Positions 1-11,790 are shown, counted from the stretch's first letter. The stretch: DNA of 64,000 nucleotides from Cercis canadensis (GCA_003255065.1 QAOA01002849.1:216400-280399); one strand, 5' to 3'. The notes: generated by a model not told the origin, from the letters alone. Program-made: numbers and translations.

Positions 1-619
1 CGTGGATCTCGTCGCATGGCACGAAGTATGGTGCGTTGGGTAGCATCCACAGCTTGCATGGCCTGTACATAGTATTGGAACTGGCGGCTGCTCTGAATTT
101 CCAAGCGGGACATTCGCTCTTCCATGACTCGATGGTGGTCACGGTGCTCTTGTTGATGTTCCTGGTTCTGCCTGATGAGATCCCTAAGAAGCTGCTCCGT
201 GGATGTGGCACTAGGAGGTGGGGTAGTTTCTGGAGGGGGAACTGAGGTAGAAAGGCCACCAGCATGTGAGGAGGAACTTGGAGCATGTGATGCGGAGCCT
301 GAAACGGACTCATACTCCCTCTTAAATTTGGCTAGGTCCGACTCATCGAGAGGTCGTAAGGCGGAATACTTCTCTTCGCCATCAGTAGGGACACCGGCTT
401 GAATACATAAGTGTGTAATTAAGCTGGGATAAGGGAATGGCCGTTTGGAATTTTCTTGGGCAATCTGCTGTATGTGGTCCTGAATTAACCTCCCAATATG
501 GACCGTCCCTTTTTTGAGAATGGTGAAGATGAGTATGGCGCGTGGAATTGTCACCTCAGAAGAGTTACTTGATGGCAGAAGGTTGTACAAAATAAAAGAA
601 TGCCAAGCCTTCGCTAGTG
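1..619 (-). pseudogene. Truncated third copy of the plant transposon-protein gene
   Basis: This stretch matches 849-1467 almost base for base (offset 848), so it is another copy of the C-terminal half of the gene at 764-1971. It runs off the left edge of the window. At 619 the match stops and about 41 bases of unrelated sequence lead into the next copy at 661. On the minus strand it would encode the glutamine/histidine-rich coiled-coil tail and part of the domain before it. No start codon is present, so it cannot be a complete gene here. It forms a direct tandem repeat with the next copy. Confidence 0.75.
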
Positions 620-763
620 ACTAAAATGTCACTGCTAACATTCATCATTGTCAGAATTTGCACATATAGACATGCATATAAACAACAGATCCCTAACTAA
701 TATACTAATATACTAAGATAACACCCCCAAACAAACAATGTCCTTAGCCATTGTAGATGCGGT

Positions 764-1971
764 CTACTCCGAATCATCATCACGGCCTGATCCTGCGGTG
801 GGTGGGGGCATGAGGTCTTGTGGCGGCATTGGAAACGGAGCAGCAGTTCGTGGATCTCGTCGCATGGCACGAAGTATGGTGCGTTGGGTAGCATCCACAG
901 CTTGCATGGCCTGTACATAGTATTGGAACTGGCGGCTGCTCTGAATTTCCAAGCAGGCCATTCGCTCTTCCATGACTCGATGGTGGTCACGGTGCTCTTG
1001 TTGATGTTCCTGGTTCTGCCTGATGAGATCCCTAAGAAGCTGCTCCGTGGATGTGGCACTAGGAGGTGGGGTAGTTTGTGGAGGGGGAACTGAGGTAGAA
1101 AGGCCACCAGCATGTGAGGAGGAACCTGGAGCATGTGATGCGGAGCCTGAAACGGACTCATACTCCCTCTTAAATTTGGCTAGGTCCGACTCATCGAGAG
1201 GTCGTAAGGCGGAATACTTCTCTTCGCCATCAGTAGGGACACCGGCTTGAATACATAAGTGTGTAATTAAGCTGGGATAAGGGAATGGCCGTTTGGAATT
1301 TTCTTAGGCAATCTGCTGTATGTGGTCCTGAATTAACCTCCCAATATGGACCATCCCTTTTTTGAGAATGGTGAAGATGAGTATGGCGCGTGGAATTGTC
1401 ACCTCAGAAGAGTTACTTGACGGCAGAAGGTTGTACAAAATAAAAGAATGCCAAGCCTTCGCTAGTGGTATTAGATCCACCCTTTTTAACTTGTTGGGCT
1501 TGCCGGCTCTGTCAGGAATCCAAGTTGCACCATCACGGCAAATGGTGGTACACACTTGTTGTAGTGTGGACTCATCATGGCGATGTGCCATATAGTGGTC
1601 ATAGGTGAACTGTACGGGTGCGTAACGAATGTGGCAATGGTGTGCTTGTCAAACTCGATCTCGTGACCCCTGACAAAGGAAGTCCAGGTGGGGGCTTCGT
1701 CTGAGTTGTCCCAAGCATTGGCATAAAATTCTTTAACAAGGGCAGGGACGTTGGTAGACATCGGTTGGCAAAGCTTCCCCCAGTTTTGACTTTCAATATA
1801 TGACTCGATCTCGTCACAAACCCCCAGGGACAATTGAAAACCTCTTTCTCGCCACACTTCTCGTCCGGCTATGGAGGTATAAAAGCGTTGTTCGTGTTCC
1901 GGAGTTTTAAAGCGAGAGGTGGTATCAGTAGAGGAACTCGCTTTCCCACGTGTTCGTGATCGCTTGGGCAT
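764..1971 (-). pseudogene. Putative plant transposon protein, interrupted copy
   Basis: This is a near-identical copy of the intact 405-residue gene at 12324-13541. The start matches the methionine before PKRSRTRGK and the stop follows GRDDDSE. The reading frame is interrupted (an 11-base deletion relative to the intact copy, plus at least one further stop), so it should not make a full protein. The family resembles the 'putative plant transposon protein' domain (Pfam PF20167, from memory) that is repeated across many plant genomes and has no demonstrated activity. It lies on the same strand as the MULE gene that follows at 4569-7736. Confidence 0.7.
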
Positions 1972-2253
1972 GATGAGATACCTAAAAATATAAACCACAA
2001 GAGGAAATGAGTGCAAGCATTTAAGGCAGTAGGGGGGAAATCTACAAGCATTCACCAAGTGAACCACACGCATCCAATATCTTATACAAGCAGTCACTAA
2101 CTTTCAAAATTGTAATTGAAGTGGATGAATAATCAACAAGTTTCTCCAATACATATGCTCCTATCTCAAACCACCATTCAAACCCATACAGTGCACCTAC
2201 GTTCACATGCTTGCTTATATAGTGAAAAAATAATTAGGGAAAAATAAAGTAGT

Positions 2254-2770
2254 CGTCAAGGGGCCCTTATAGCAATGGCCATAGCAATGGCCATGGTCAT
2301 GGTCCAAATCAGTGAAGCTAGTGATGCACGTGTTGGAACATTCAGGTAATCTATACTTATCTTTAGTACATTTAGGAATTAGTTATCTTGATTTTTGACT
2401 TTCTGTTTATTCTAGGCGACATTTGGAGAAAATAATTCTGGACAAGCATGAGGATACCATGAGCAAGATGGGAGCAATTTTGGCATCTGGAATCCTTGAT
2501 GCCGGTGGAAGAAATGTGACCATAAAACTACTTTCTAAGACAAAACATGATAAAGTCACTGCAGTTGTTGGTCTTGCTGTTTTCACCCAGTTTTGGTATT
2601 GGTACCCTCTTATCTATTTCATAAGCTTGTCATTTTCTCCCACGGCCTTTATTGGTTTGAACTATGATCTGAAGGCTCCAAAGTTTGAGTTCTTATCACA
2701 TGCAAAGCCTTCACTTTTTGAATACCCTAAGCCTACTACTGTACCTACTACTACTTCAGCTGTGAAACAA
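2254..2770 (+). pseudogene. RPN2: Captured fragment of 26S proteasome subunit RPN2 gene
   Basis: Translation gives RQGALIAMA, then MVMVQISEASDARVGTF, then across a 70-base GT-AG intron (2346-2415) the conserved RPN2 segment [19 protein letters not shown] and [16 protein letters not shown], ending near [14 protein letters not shown]2 (PSMD1) is the large proteasome/cyclosome-repeat scaffold of the 19S base. Only about 150 of its roughly 1000 residues are here. The intron is retained, so the piece was copied from DNA, not from mRNA. A 12-base stretch near the start is duplicated. The fragment lies inside a transposon unit and is missing from the sister copy, where unrelated sequence occupies the place. 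It has no promoter or start of its own and is best called a transduplicated pseudogene fragment. Confidence 0.85.
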
Positions 2771-3162
2771 AGAAAGAATTAATTCGATAATTACAACTAT
2801 AAATCAAGGACTGACTGGAAGTTAAAACTATGATGCTGAACTTTTTTCCTAAGATACATATATAATTTGATTCATTGACAAATCCTACCATGTACTCTCA
2901 AAATTTGGTGTGCTAGCACTGCACGGTCTCAAATACATCGACAATAACGATCTTTAAACATAGGACTTCATCTGTAAATGGGAAAGGGTAGGGCAAGCAT
3001 ACCAACAAGCCTAATAGCAAAACAATAATTCAAAGGGCTACATACTTGTCATCAGGATCAGTTATTTCCTCAGAGAGAGGAGCAATTGGACCACCCAATT
3101 TGAAGAATATGAGAACAACCCAGTAAAATGCCACATCACTAAGCAGAGAAGACAGTCCAAGT
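2256..3162. other. Block unique to the first unit (replaces 14478-14717)
   Basis: The two large units agree up to 2255/14477 and again from 3163/14718. Between these points the first unit has 907 bases (the RPN2 fragment and other filler) and the second has 240 unrelated bases. This is a substitution and not a simple insertion, as expected from break repair that copied patches from elsewhere in the genome. Confidence 0.65.
3045..3160 (-). pseudogene. Possible second captured exon, gene unknown
   Basis: The minus strand reads an uninterrupted 39-residue stretch including AFYWVVLIFFKLGGPIAPLS then EEITDPDDK, followed by a plausible splice donor GTATGT. It looks like a membrane-protein exon: a hydrophobic span, then an acidic turn. 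It lies in the same unit-specific block (2256-3162) as the RPN2 fragment and is absent from the sister copy. I do not recognise the parent gene. A chance open frame is possible at this length. Confidence 0.35.
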
Positions 3163-4078
3163 GTTGAAATGTTTATGTGGAGTCCATGTTTATGCTACAA
3201 ACACACACCTTCCATGACACACACCCTCCATGACATGCAAACCCTCCACTAGACAAACTAGAAAAATGCTAGCATGATGACTTGACAAGAGACAATGCAA
3301 ACCTAACCACTTAAAGACCATAAGGCAAGCAGTCAAAAATTCCATGCAACCATATGAGAACCACAAAGAATCCCCACTAGACAAGTCAAACACACACCCT
3401 CCATGACACACACCCTCACTTAGGCATTTTAACAAACACCTTGCATGCACAATAAAAATAATATCACAACTAACACCTTTCTAGCAAGCACACCCTCCAT
3501 TGAGGCCAAAATTCACCACAAAACAATCTATAATGCATAAAAATACTAAAAGAGATGAAATGACAAATATTCCAAAAATGCATATTCAATACCCAAAAAT
3601 TCCAAATCACCAAAGAGCACCCCCAAAGTAACGTGTAACTTGTTAATTGGGGTTCATATTATAATAGAATGGTAAAGAGTGGAGTAAGAATTAGAGACAT
3701 ACCGAAAATTATTCAAAAATGAGAAAATTTGCTTTATGGAGGTCAAAAACCAAAAAGCTTGAATATCCAAAAAACCAAAAAGCTTGGATATCCCCCAACT
3801 CGCTTGCAAATGTGCTTGGGTCCTGGACAGAGAAGGCCGAAATAGAGAGTGTATGAGGTGAGTGATGCATGGTGGTGAAAAGGGATGCAAAATGGAGGAG
3901 AAAGAGATGGGCAGTGGTGCTTGGGTGTTAGCTTTGGAGGTGAAAATGGAGGAAGGGGAAGCAAGGTCCTGCGTGTTTAGGAGGGTGGAGTAGAGGAAAA
4001 GCTGATTTGGGGAGAAAGAGTGGAGTCAAAACGCATAGCTTCACTAAGGTGTAACTTGAAATTTTTTTTTTTTTTTTT

Positions 4079-4164
4079 GGACAATGGGTAGCCTCGTATG
4101 GGCCAGCGCTGGGCGCTGGCATCGCAGCGCCCAGCGCTGGACCACCCGAGGCTAACCACTGTCC
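4079..4164. repeat. GC-rich hairpin with AGCGCCCAGCGCTG motifs, copy 1
   Basis: The arms GGACAATGGGTAGCCTCG and CGAGGCTAACCACTGTCC are near-perfect reverse complements. The centre contains several copies of the self-complementary motif CAGCGC(CC)AGCGCTG. Further copies of the motif follow at about 4195-4330. A poly-T tract sits immediately to the left. The block stands out sharply from the AT-rich surroundings. Its role is unknown. Confidence 0.7.
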
Positions 4165-4568
4165 AAAAAAACTCCCCCAAGCACACTCTCCATGACAGCG
4201 CCCAGCGCTGCGATTCCAGCGCCCAGCGCTGAACCTTCAGAGGCTACCCATTGTCCTACTGGCCTCCCTATTCACGCACCAAGCTAGCGCCCAGAGCCAC
4301 GAATCTGGCGCCCAGCGCTGGCCCACCCGAGAGGCTTATTTTGTAGTCAAATCAAGTGTTTTCACAAGTCATATCATCACACCAACCAACCTAAGTTTAA
4401 TTTTAGCCTAAAACCATTAGCCTAAAACCACGCATTTAACTTAGACAATCATCAAAAATACTTGTGTATAACCATAATACATAAAAATTTGAGTCCACGT
4501 AAAACAATTTAGTCATTACAATTTGCATAGACGTAATGCAACAGTCCCCAAAAAATTATTTTCCATCT

Positions 4569-7500
4569 TTAGCTGTGCTTACTCCCACTGGACCCTGGTC
4601 CCCCAACACCTGGAAACATGTGTTCCACCCTCCTCCTTGAGGCTTCAATTGCTGCTAGGACGGTCTGTCTACTAAGAGAATGTTCTCTTCTTGGTTGTGT
4701 CGATACACCATACTGTTGAGGTTTAGTGGGGACTTTATTAGGTGGCTGATCCGATTGCACCTGAAAAGTATAAAATGGGTGATAATTAACATATGAATTT
4801 TTGCCTAAATTATGTAACAGACAATAACATATGAAGACTGAAATCAACATTAACTCACATTTCTTCTAACTGACAATTTTGCTCGGGGCGGAGGTTGACT
4901 TGTTTCTTGTGAAGAGACAGTAGGGGCCTGTGATTGAGTTTCAAGTTGAGATGACTGCACTGGCTGCGTTGCTGGTTCTATGGTCTTCTTCGTCCTCTTT
5001 GTCTTCACAGGACCACCTTTACACGTTCTTGTATTATGGCCCAGATGACCACATTTTCCACATTTGATATCCCCATATTTTCTTTTTAACTTCGCTGCAC
5101 TAGGTGTTTCAGGGGGATCATTGGTCTTCTTCCTTTGTGTTTTAGGCCTTCCGGGTCCTCTCTTTAGAGGTGGTGGCTGGACTGCTTCAAGCCCTGATTG
5201 AGCCCAATATTATTCACCTGGTACGGCCCCTAAGAATGGCTCATATGCTTGCTTCCACGTTGCTGTAGAGTACCATTCGTGGACATATTCCTCCGCTGGC
5301 TTCCCTTTCCTTGCCAATGCAGCACATGCATGCTTGCATGGGATGCCAGTTAAGTCCCATTCTCTACAAGAACAACTCCTTGCATGCAAATCAACCACTG
5401 CCTTGTTTAGAGGTCTATACTCAACCTCAAATTTGTCATAATTAGAGTCCCCCACTCATGTTGGAGTCCAAAATCTACTGTCTCTCCTCTCTCTGTCAAG
5501 TTTATTTTGTGCCTTGGGACAAATTACACCTCTGTATTTTTCAATCTTCTCTGCCATCCCCGTCCTCTTCCTCATTATGTAACCTCGAATTCCTTCAGCC
5601 ATTGTAAGAATAGGTTTACCCCTGTAGTTGACAATCTCAGAGTTGAACTGTTCACACATGTTGTTGATGCAGCACTGAGATTTTGTGAACAAATTAAACG
5701 CAGATCTCGTCCAAGCTGCTGGTTCTTTTAGCCTTAACCATGCTGCTGCATACTTATTTATAGCATGGATTTTAACCATGTTCTTCTCCCACTCCTGCGT
5801 TGTATGTGACTTGGCAGCAGCCCACACCAATTTTCTCAAGTTTGCATCTTTCCATCTCCTTGAGAAGTTGGCCCACACATGCCTCATGCAAAATCTGTGG
5901 GGCACACCAGGCAGCAACTGCTTCATTGCTGGCACGAGTCCCTACAATATAGACAGAATCAAGCGTTTCAGCACCAAATCAATCAACCAAGACATTTAAA
6001 AAAATAAAATGACACAACATGATTGCTCATACCTTTTGTTGGTCTGAAATGAAATTGTATCCATGGTGATGTGGATGACCAATATCCTCAATCAAAAGAG
6101 TGAGAAACCAGGACCATGTCTCCTTTGATTCCAAATCGACAATTGCATATGCAATTGGATAGAATGACTCATTGCCATCCTGTGCTACAGCTGTCAACAA
6201 TGTTCCCCCATAATAGCCTTTCAGAAAACAGCCATCTAACCCGATCAGCGGCCTACAGCTTCTCATGAATCCCCTCTTACATGCATCCAAGCACACATAG
6301 AAATGTTTAAACACCGGCGGTGACTGAGGTAAAGATCTGGTCACACCCAATAACACGGAAGAGTTAGGGTTACATCTCCTGAGTTCATGGGCATAGTCCC
6401 AAAACTTGGCATACTGTACTTTCTCCGAACCTTCCACGTAATCCCTTGCAACCTTCAAAGCTCTATACACCGTCATATCAGCCACCACTTCATAGTTCTC
6501 CTTCAAGATCTTCCATGCATCTTTCACTGTCATTTCTGGCCTTGTTCTAAGGTGGGGCACCAACTTCTCAGATATTTATCTTTTATTTGCTTGTTTGTTT
6601 GTTGTTCGCCTAGCACAACTGTGGTTCGGAGAGAATGTCTTGATCTGAAAACTTCGTGTCTGATTGCTGTAAGAGCAGAAGATCTCCCATGGGCAGTCCT
6701 CATTGCACACTGCCCTAGCCCTATTCTTATCGTTCTTGATCCAATAAACTTCTCTCCCCAAATGCACTGTATAGTCCTTCACGGCCTTCTTAAAAATATC
6801 AAGGGATGAGAACTCCATGCCAAGCTCAAAATGCACCTCTCCAAATGCAGCCGTCTCATTATATTGTGGATTAACAGGATGCTGCCTTTCGTCCTCGTCG
6901 GAGTCCTCTGCTGCTGTGTCCAATTCTTCAGTCTCATAACCATCTCCCATGAATGGATCCTCATAAACCTCAAAGGTCCTGTATGCTGTTTTTCTTCTAG
7001 GTCTCTTGTATTTTTTTTTCACATGCTGGCTACTTGTACCATCAGCTGTTGGTGGCACGTTCTTTGGCTGTACATCTACCTCAACGTCTTCGTTTAACAC
7101 CTGCTCATCATCAATACCAAATTGCATCTCCGGCGGTGGCATATACGGCATGTCACCTGCACTATCAACATCAGAGGGTTGGTTATAGGAATAACCGCCT
7201 GGATCACCGATGTAATATTCGTCATCTACATCCTCACCTTCACCCTCACATTCACCTTCATTGTCTTCGTTCTCTTCATCTCTTTCCTCATTTGAGTCCT
7301 GCAAGTTCTCTTCACGAAGCACTTCTCGCACATATTCATCGTCTGTGTGCTCATCTTCCCCATCCCTATCCTTTTCGTCTACACTAGAGCAAGCAACCAA
7401 CAATGTCTCATTCACTAAGATAGGATTTTCTATCACTGGATGCAAAAAATAGAGCTCTACTTCTGTTGTTTTCAAGGCTTCACCTATCAACTCAATGACA

Positions 7501-7736
7501 TCTGCATCCCCCTTCAATTGCCTTAGCCCTTCTCTCATACTCATACCCGGGATTAACCAAAAACACTCAAAGTACTTGTCATAACCATGCTCCCTGAACA
7601 TCTCATCTATTACAGGGATGGAAACTAGATCTACATCTATATTCCACACATCTTCTTCACCCCCTATATACCTCATATCAACATCGTCTGTAAATTTACT
7701 CCCATGGTGAAGCACCAAGTTAATATAATGGGTCAT
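4569..7736 (-). pseudogene. MULE (MuDR-type) transposase gene, copy A, interrupted
   Basis: The start is taken at MTHYINLVLHHG, the usual opening for this plant family. Exons are about 7736-6033, 5941-4859 and 4760-4569, with GT-AG introns of 91 and 98 bases, for a protein near 990 residues. Order: N-terminal plant MuDR region, acidic low-complexity linker (EERDEENEDNEGECEGEGED), MuDR DNA-binding region from about residue 304 (MEFSSLDIFKKAVKDYTV), MULE catalytic core (PLIGLDGCFLKGYYGGTLL), SWIM zinc finger (CSCREWDLTGIPCKHA), and a CCHC knuckle (CGKCGHLGHNTRTC). Three tryptophan or glutamate codons that are intact in sister copies are stops here: after TTNKQANKR, after RFWTPT, and just before YWAQSGLEA. 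This copy is therefore inactive. The neighbouring noncoding DNA belongs to the same duplicated unit. Confidence 0.88.
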
Positions 7737-7769
7737 GATGCTGTCACAGTAAAAACAACAATTCAGCAA

Positions 7770-9412
7770 ATGGTTAGGCTATTAGTCGCATTATAGTCTA
7801 AAGTTCGAAACATTCTTGAGGAAAAAAAAAAACCAAAAAGCTGAAACATTTATGTGAAATGGGTATGAATTCCATTCTCAACCTGAGGGACTAAACTATC
7901 CCAAACAAATGCTACAACCCACAGATACACAAAAAACATGATGATCCAATTGCTCAACATCTCCATTTCCTAAGATATGGTGTCAGACCAATTAATTTAC
8001 TAATGCAAATACAGCATTACAAGGCATAGCAGATGGCAGAGAGTGCTATGTAATTGAAGACTCTCCTCCAGCAACTCTATATTCAACAGTGTGCATGACA
8101 TAAATGGTTCACAAGGTAACAAGCACAAACCATAACAATAAAGCTTAGGCAAAAAGATAAATTGAAAAAAAAAAATAAGTGCACAGCTGGTGGGTGAAGT
8201 AATTACAAAATTCTAGAACAAGAAAGCTTAAGGACAAAGATGCATCACACAAATTTAAATTTAGAGTGGCTTAATAAAACCCATTCAACTGCACTACAAA
8301 GTATGTGGGATTGTTGAGAAAGAATAAGGACCTTCTTGTTTTTCTTTTCTCAAATGGTCATGATTTCTGAGATGAAAGCTTTTCCAAGATATTGTGTGGT
8401 CTATTAGTGAGGGATTTTAGTAATTTAGACAAACTCAAAGATTTGAGCTTCAATGCCATCATCTAATTAAAAACAAAAAACAAAAAGATTAAAATCTTCT
8501 TCACTTGGGTTCAGATTTCACTTGGGTTCAGATTGAAAGACAAATCCCAACACATATGCCAACTTTAGATTAATAGAATCAACACCTATGCGAATTACTC
8601 GGAACAAAGACAGCAGCATTAAGAGAAACCAGAGACATACCGAAATTTATACAAAGACAAACCCTAACACATAGAAAACCATGAAAGACGCCCTAACCAC
8701 GAATTNACACCTATGCGAATTACTCGGATCAAAGACAGCAGCATTAAGAGAAACCATAGACATACCGAAATTTATACAAAGACAAACCCTAACACATAGA
8801 AAACCATGAAAGATGCCCTAACCACGAATTTAACCCTTAAAAATCTCCCTTACCAAATCAGAGAGTTCTTGCGGCACAGGAATTTCGATGGCCTTGGTCA
8901 GAGAGCTGGGCATAAACCACGAGCTTCTTCGAGATATGAAGTTCTCGCGATGTCCTTTGTCTTAGGGAGAATGGGGCTTAGGGAGGATGGGGCTTCTTCG
9001 GCTTTGGTGGCTCAGCTGGGCACCCTTCAGTGAAGATGAAGTTCAGTGAGAGATGGGGTTCAAGAAGCACTTCAGCCAAGTGCAGCACTTCAGCCAAGTG
9101 CAGGGAGAAGAAGGGGATGAAGAAGGTCGACCCAGATGACAGAAACGGCACCGCTTGAGGTCCAATTTGTTTAAATTCCATGTCAGCAGCTTACCTAGCA
9201 AATAGAAATGCCACTTCAGTCACTAACGTGCCACATGTACAATAAACGGTGACACGTCAGCACTTTTATAACCATTTAACAGACAACATTAACGGAGGAC
9301 GAAAATGATATGGATGTTTAATCTTTCAGGGACTAAATTGTAGTTATACATCTTTGGAGGACCAAATTGTCCGAACCCGAATCTTTCAGGGACCAAATTG
9401 TAGGTTTACTCA
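7770..9412. other. Noncoding right part of the first transposon unit
   Basis: No gene is seen. The stretch is shared with 21970-23471, so it is part of the transposon unit, probably its 5' flank and terminal region because the MULE gene is transcribed leftward. It includes the single-N join at 8706 and ends in the repeated CTTTCAGGGACYAAATTG motif. Confidence 0.6.
8582..8830. other. Assembly join: 124-bp direct repeat around a single N (8706)
   Basis: Bases 8582-8705 are repeated at 8707-8830 with about three mismatches, separated by one N. The sister unit (around 22783-22910) has only one copy of this stretch. This fits two overlapping contigs joined without merging. Confidence 0.85.
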
Positions 9413-9532
9413 TTTGCTAAAAGGCCTATGCTGCCTGGGAGGCCATTTGGCATGATCCCAAGGGTCATGCCCATTTGCTAAAAGGCCTATGCTGCCTGGG
9501 GAGCCATTTGGCATGATCCCAAGGGTCATGCC
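9411..9532. repeat. Two 61-bp tandem repeats at the edge of the first unit
   Basis: A unit beginning CATTTGCTAAAAGGCCTATG occurs at 9411-9471 and again at 9472-9532 with few changes. A partial variant follows. The repeat starts exactly where homology between the two large transposon units ends. Confidence 0.8.
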
Positions 9533-11790
9533 ATTTGAGGAAAGACAGGACCCTAAGAGTCATGTCATTTGGTAAAGGGCGAGACCCTCCTAGCCAGTAC
9601 CTCGTGCAAAGCATTTGACACACTAAAGTTTTTAAATTTTAAATTTGGGTCATGTCTTTTAGCAAATAGGGTGATTTTTAGGGAGTGTTTAGTATATTAA
9701 TTTTTCTCATTCTTAGAAAATATAATTTTTGAAAATCTTATTTTTGAGAATATGGTTCTTCGAGAATGTTATAATTTATGTTTGGTTAATATTAAATATT
9801 CATAAGAATGTAAAATAATATTTCATATCTCTATATATATTTAGTTCAAATATTACTTTCTTAAAAATATTTATTATTTTTTAAAAGTATCCCTAAATTT
9901 TAGAAAAATAACTTTTGCATTTAAATGAAAAGAATACCATTACCATCTTTCTTTAAATGAAAAAAAAAAATTCTATTTTAAAATAACATAAAATTCGTTA
10001 GCATTTGAAAATTTAGTTTTTTAAAATAAATTTTTTTTTTAGACTTTCTGGGTTTATTTGTTTATCCCTCTTCATCTTCCCCTCTCTCTGTGCTCATGCC
10101 TTCTTCCTCATTTTCTTAGTTTCTCTCTTTGTCTCTCTCTTAGTTATAGTTAATGCTAATCTCATATTTATGCATAATAAATTTGCACACTTTTCTCAAT
10201 CTTTTAAAAAGGATGGTTTCGATTTCTATTGCAATGGAAGGGAAGGAAAAAATTGAAGCTCTCTGTCTTTGTTTCTCTCTCTCCGAAATTCACTTCTTAG
10301 CTTTCCTTACAAGAGCAAAACCCAAAACTCATATTAAACTGCAATGCAATAATCTATTCCCAAGAGGTAATCATTCAAAATTAAAACAAAAAAAATTACT
10401 CACAAGAAAAAGGTAGAAAAGGGATTTCAAGTTGGCAGCAAATCCAACAACCAAAGAAATGGATAGAGACTTTAATGGATCTTTTCTGAATCGGAACCAA
10501 ATTGTGGGTCTGAGCTTTGAGCTTGAGGAGCTTATGACTGAGTTGGTTGTCTTCGGTTTGGGTGGGAGAGAAAGGAGGTGCAATGGTTCTGTGAGGAAAA
10601 AAAAATGAAAGAAGAAACCCACAGTTGAGAGGGAAGAATTAGAGGTGGGGAAATGGACCGGCCGATGGGCTGGCCCATTTTGGCTTGAAAAAAAGTAGGG
10701 TTAGGTTTTTATAATGTTGGCTTGAATAAAAATGGGCCAATTTGGCCCGACCTGTTTTGGCCAGTGGCTCATTCAGGTTCGGGCAGGGCCGGCTGGCCCT
10801 TTTTTTTTATTTTTTTGAAGATTACTAAATTCTATTATTATATGCTTTTTAATTTTAAGCTTTAAAGTATACATCATAATTTTTTTAGTTAATTAGACAT
10901 ATTTATTTTAAATCTATATTTACATACATTTTTTTTATACATCTTTAATTCTTTATTTTAATTTTATTTGTTACTTTATACATATTTTATTTTGTTTAAT
11001 TAAATTCATTAACAATTTAACTAAAATCACTAAAGAAAAAAACTTAAGCATTTATTAGATTTTAACATAATTACAAATAAAAATATGTAAAAAAAAAAAA
11101 GTAGGGCGACCCGTTTTGGCCCGTAGCCCGAGGAGTAAGGAACTAAATGTCGTTTTGGGGTACCTTTTCGGTCACTAAAAAACGAAAACGTGTCGGAAAT
11201 GTTTCGAAATTTTCGTGGAAACGGAAGATTTTTGAAGAAATGTTTCAAATAATTTTAAGAAATAAATTTTTTCAATTTTAAAAGATTCTAACATAATAAT
11301 ACCAGTAAAAATATATAAAATTAGATAGTATAGTATTGAATAATTACATTTTTAACCAAATAACATTAATATAATCAATGTCCAAAAATATTTATAACAT
11401 TTGAGATACATAAAACTTAATGAAAAATACATATTATACTTTAAGTTTCAAATTACACAATACATAATCAACAAAAATATATTATAAAGTTCAAATCAAT
11501 TAGCAGTAGAATATCTAGGGGTAAATATCCAAAACTTTGATATAATTTAAAAGAAAATTGATAATATCGCTTGACATAGTCATAATAATTAATCCAAGTC
11601 ATGTAAGAGCAATAAAAATTATTATAATCTTTCTTAAATTTTTCAAAATCTTCCATGTAGTATGTTAGAGGACGTCAATCAACCTGTGAGTATGATGAGT
11701 ATAATGAGTCATAGTCACAATTATTAATTCCGAAGATAAGATAACTTTTATGATGATTAAGATCATGTGCAGCAAAAACCAAAACGACAA
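9533..11790. other. AT-rich intergenic DNA, no supported gene
   Basis: I see no coding region. The stretch is AT-rich with homopolymer runs. Around 10650-10800 and 11100-11130 there are GGCCCATTTTGGCTTG- and GACCCGTTTTGGCCCG-like stretches of the kind common in degraded plant hAT-like transposons, but I could not define ends. Confidence 0.5.

Larger units (their letters stand above)
661..9412. repeat. First copy of a large duplicated transposon unit
   Basis: Sequence from 661 to 9412 recurs, with rearrangements, at 12229-23471. Both copies hold a plant transposon-protein gene, a MULE transposase gene and about 1.6 kb of noncoding DNA, in the same order and orientation. Homology ends abruptly on the right at the same base in both copies, just after GTAGGTTTACTCA. 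The last 100 bases contain two copies of a motif like CTTTCAGGGACYAAATTGTAG, a kind of sequence common at plant DNA-transposon ends, so this is likely a real element terminus. I found no matching inverted repeat at the left edge. Confidence 0.7.

Noticed and set aside
36-1250. Plus-strand open frames of 60-91 codons across the first 1.3 kb
   Set aside because: They are antisense shadows of the minus-strand transposon-protein gene and recur unchanged in its other copies.
3190-3520. ACACACCCTCCATGACAC repeats as a CRISPR-like array
   Set aside because: The spacing is irregular, the units are degenerate, and the genome is plant nuclear DNA.
6387-7452. Plus-strand open frames rich in Ser, His and Leu opposite the MULE gene
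   Set aside because: They mirror the acidic low-complexity linker of the MULE protein on the other strand.
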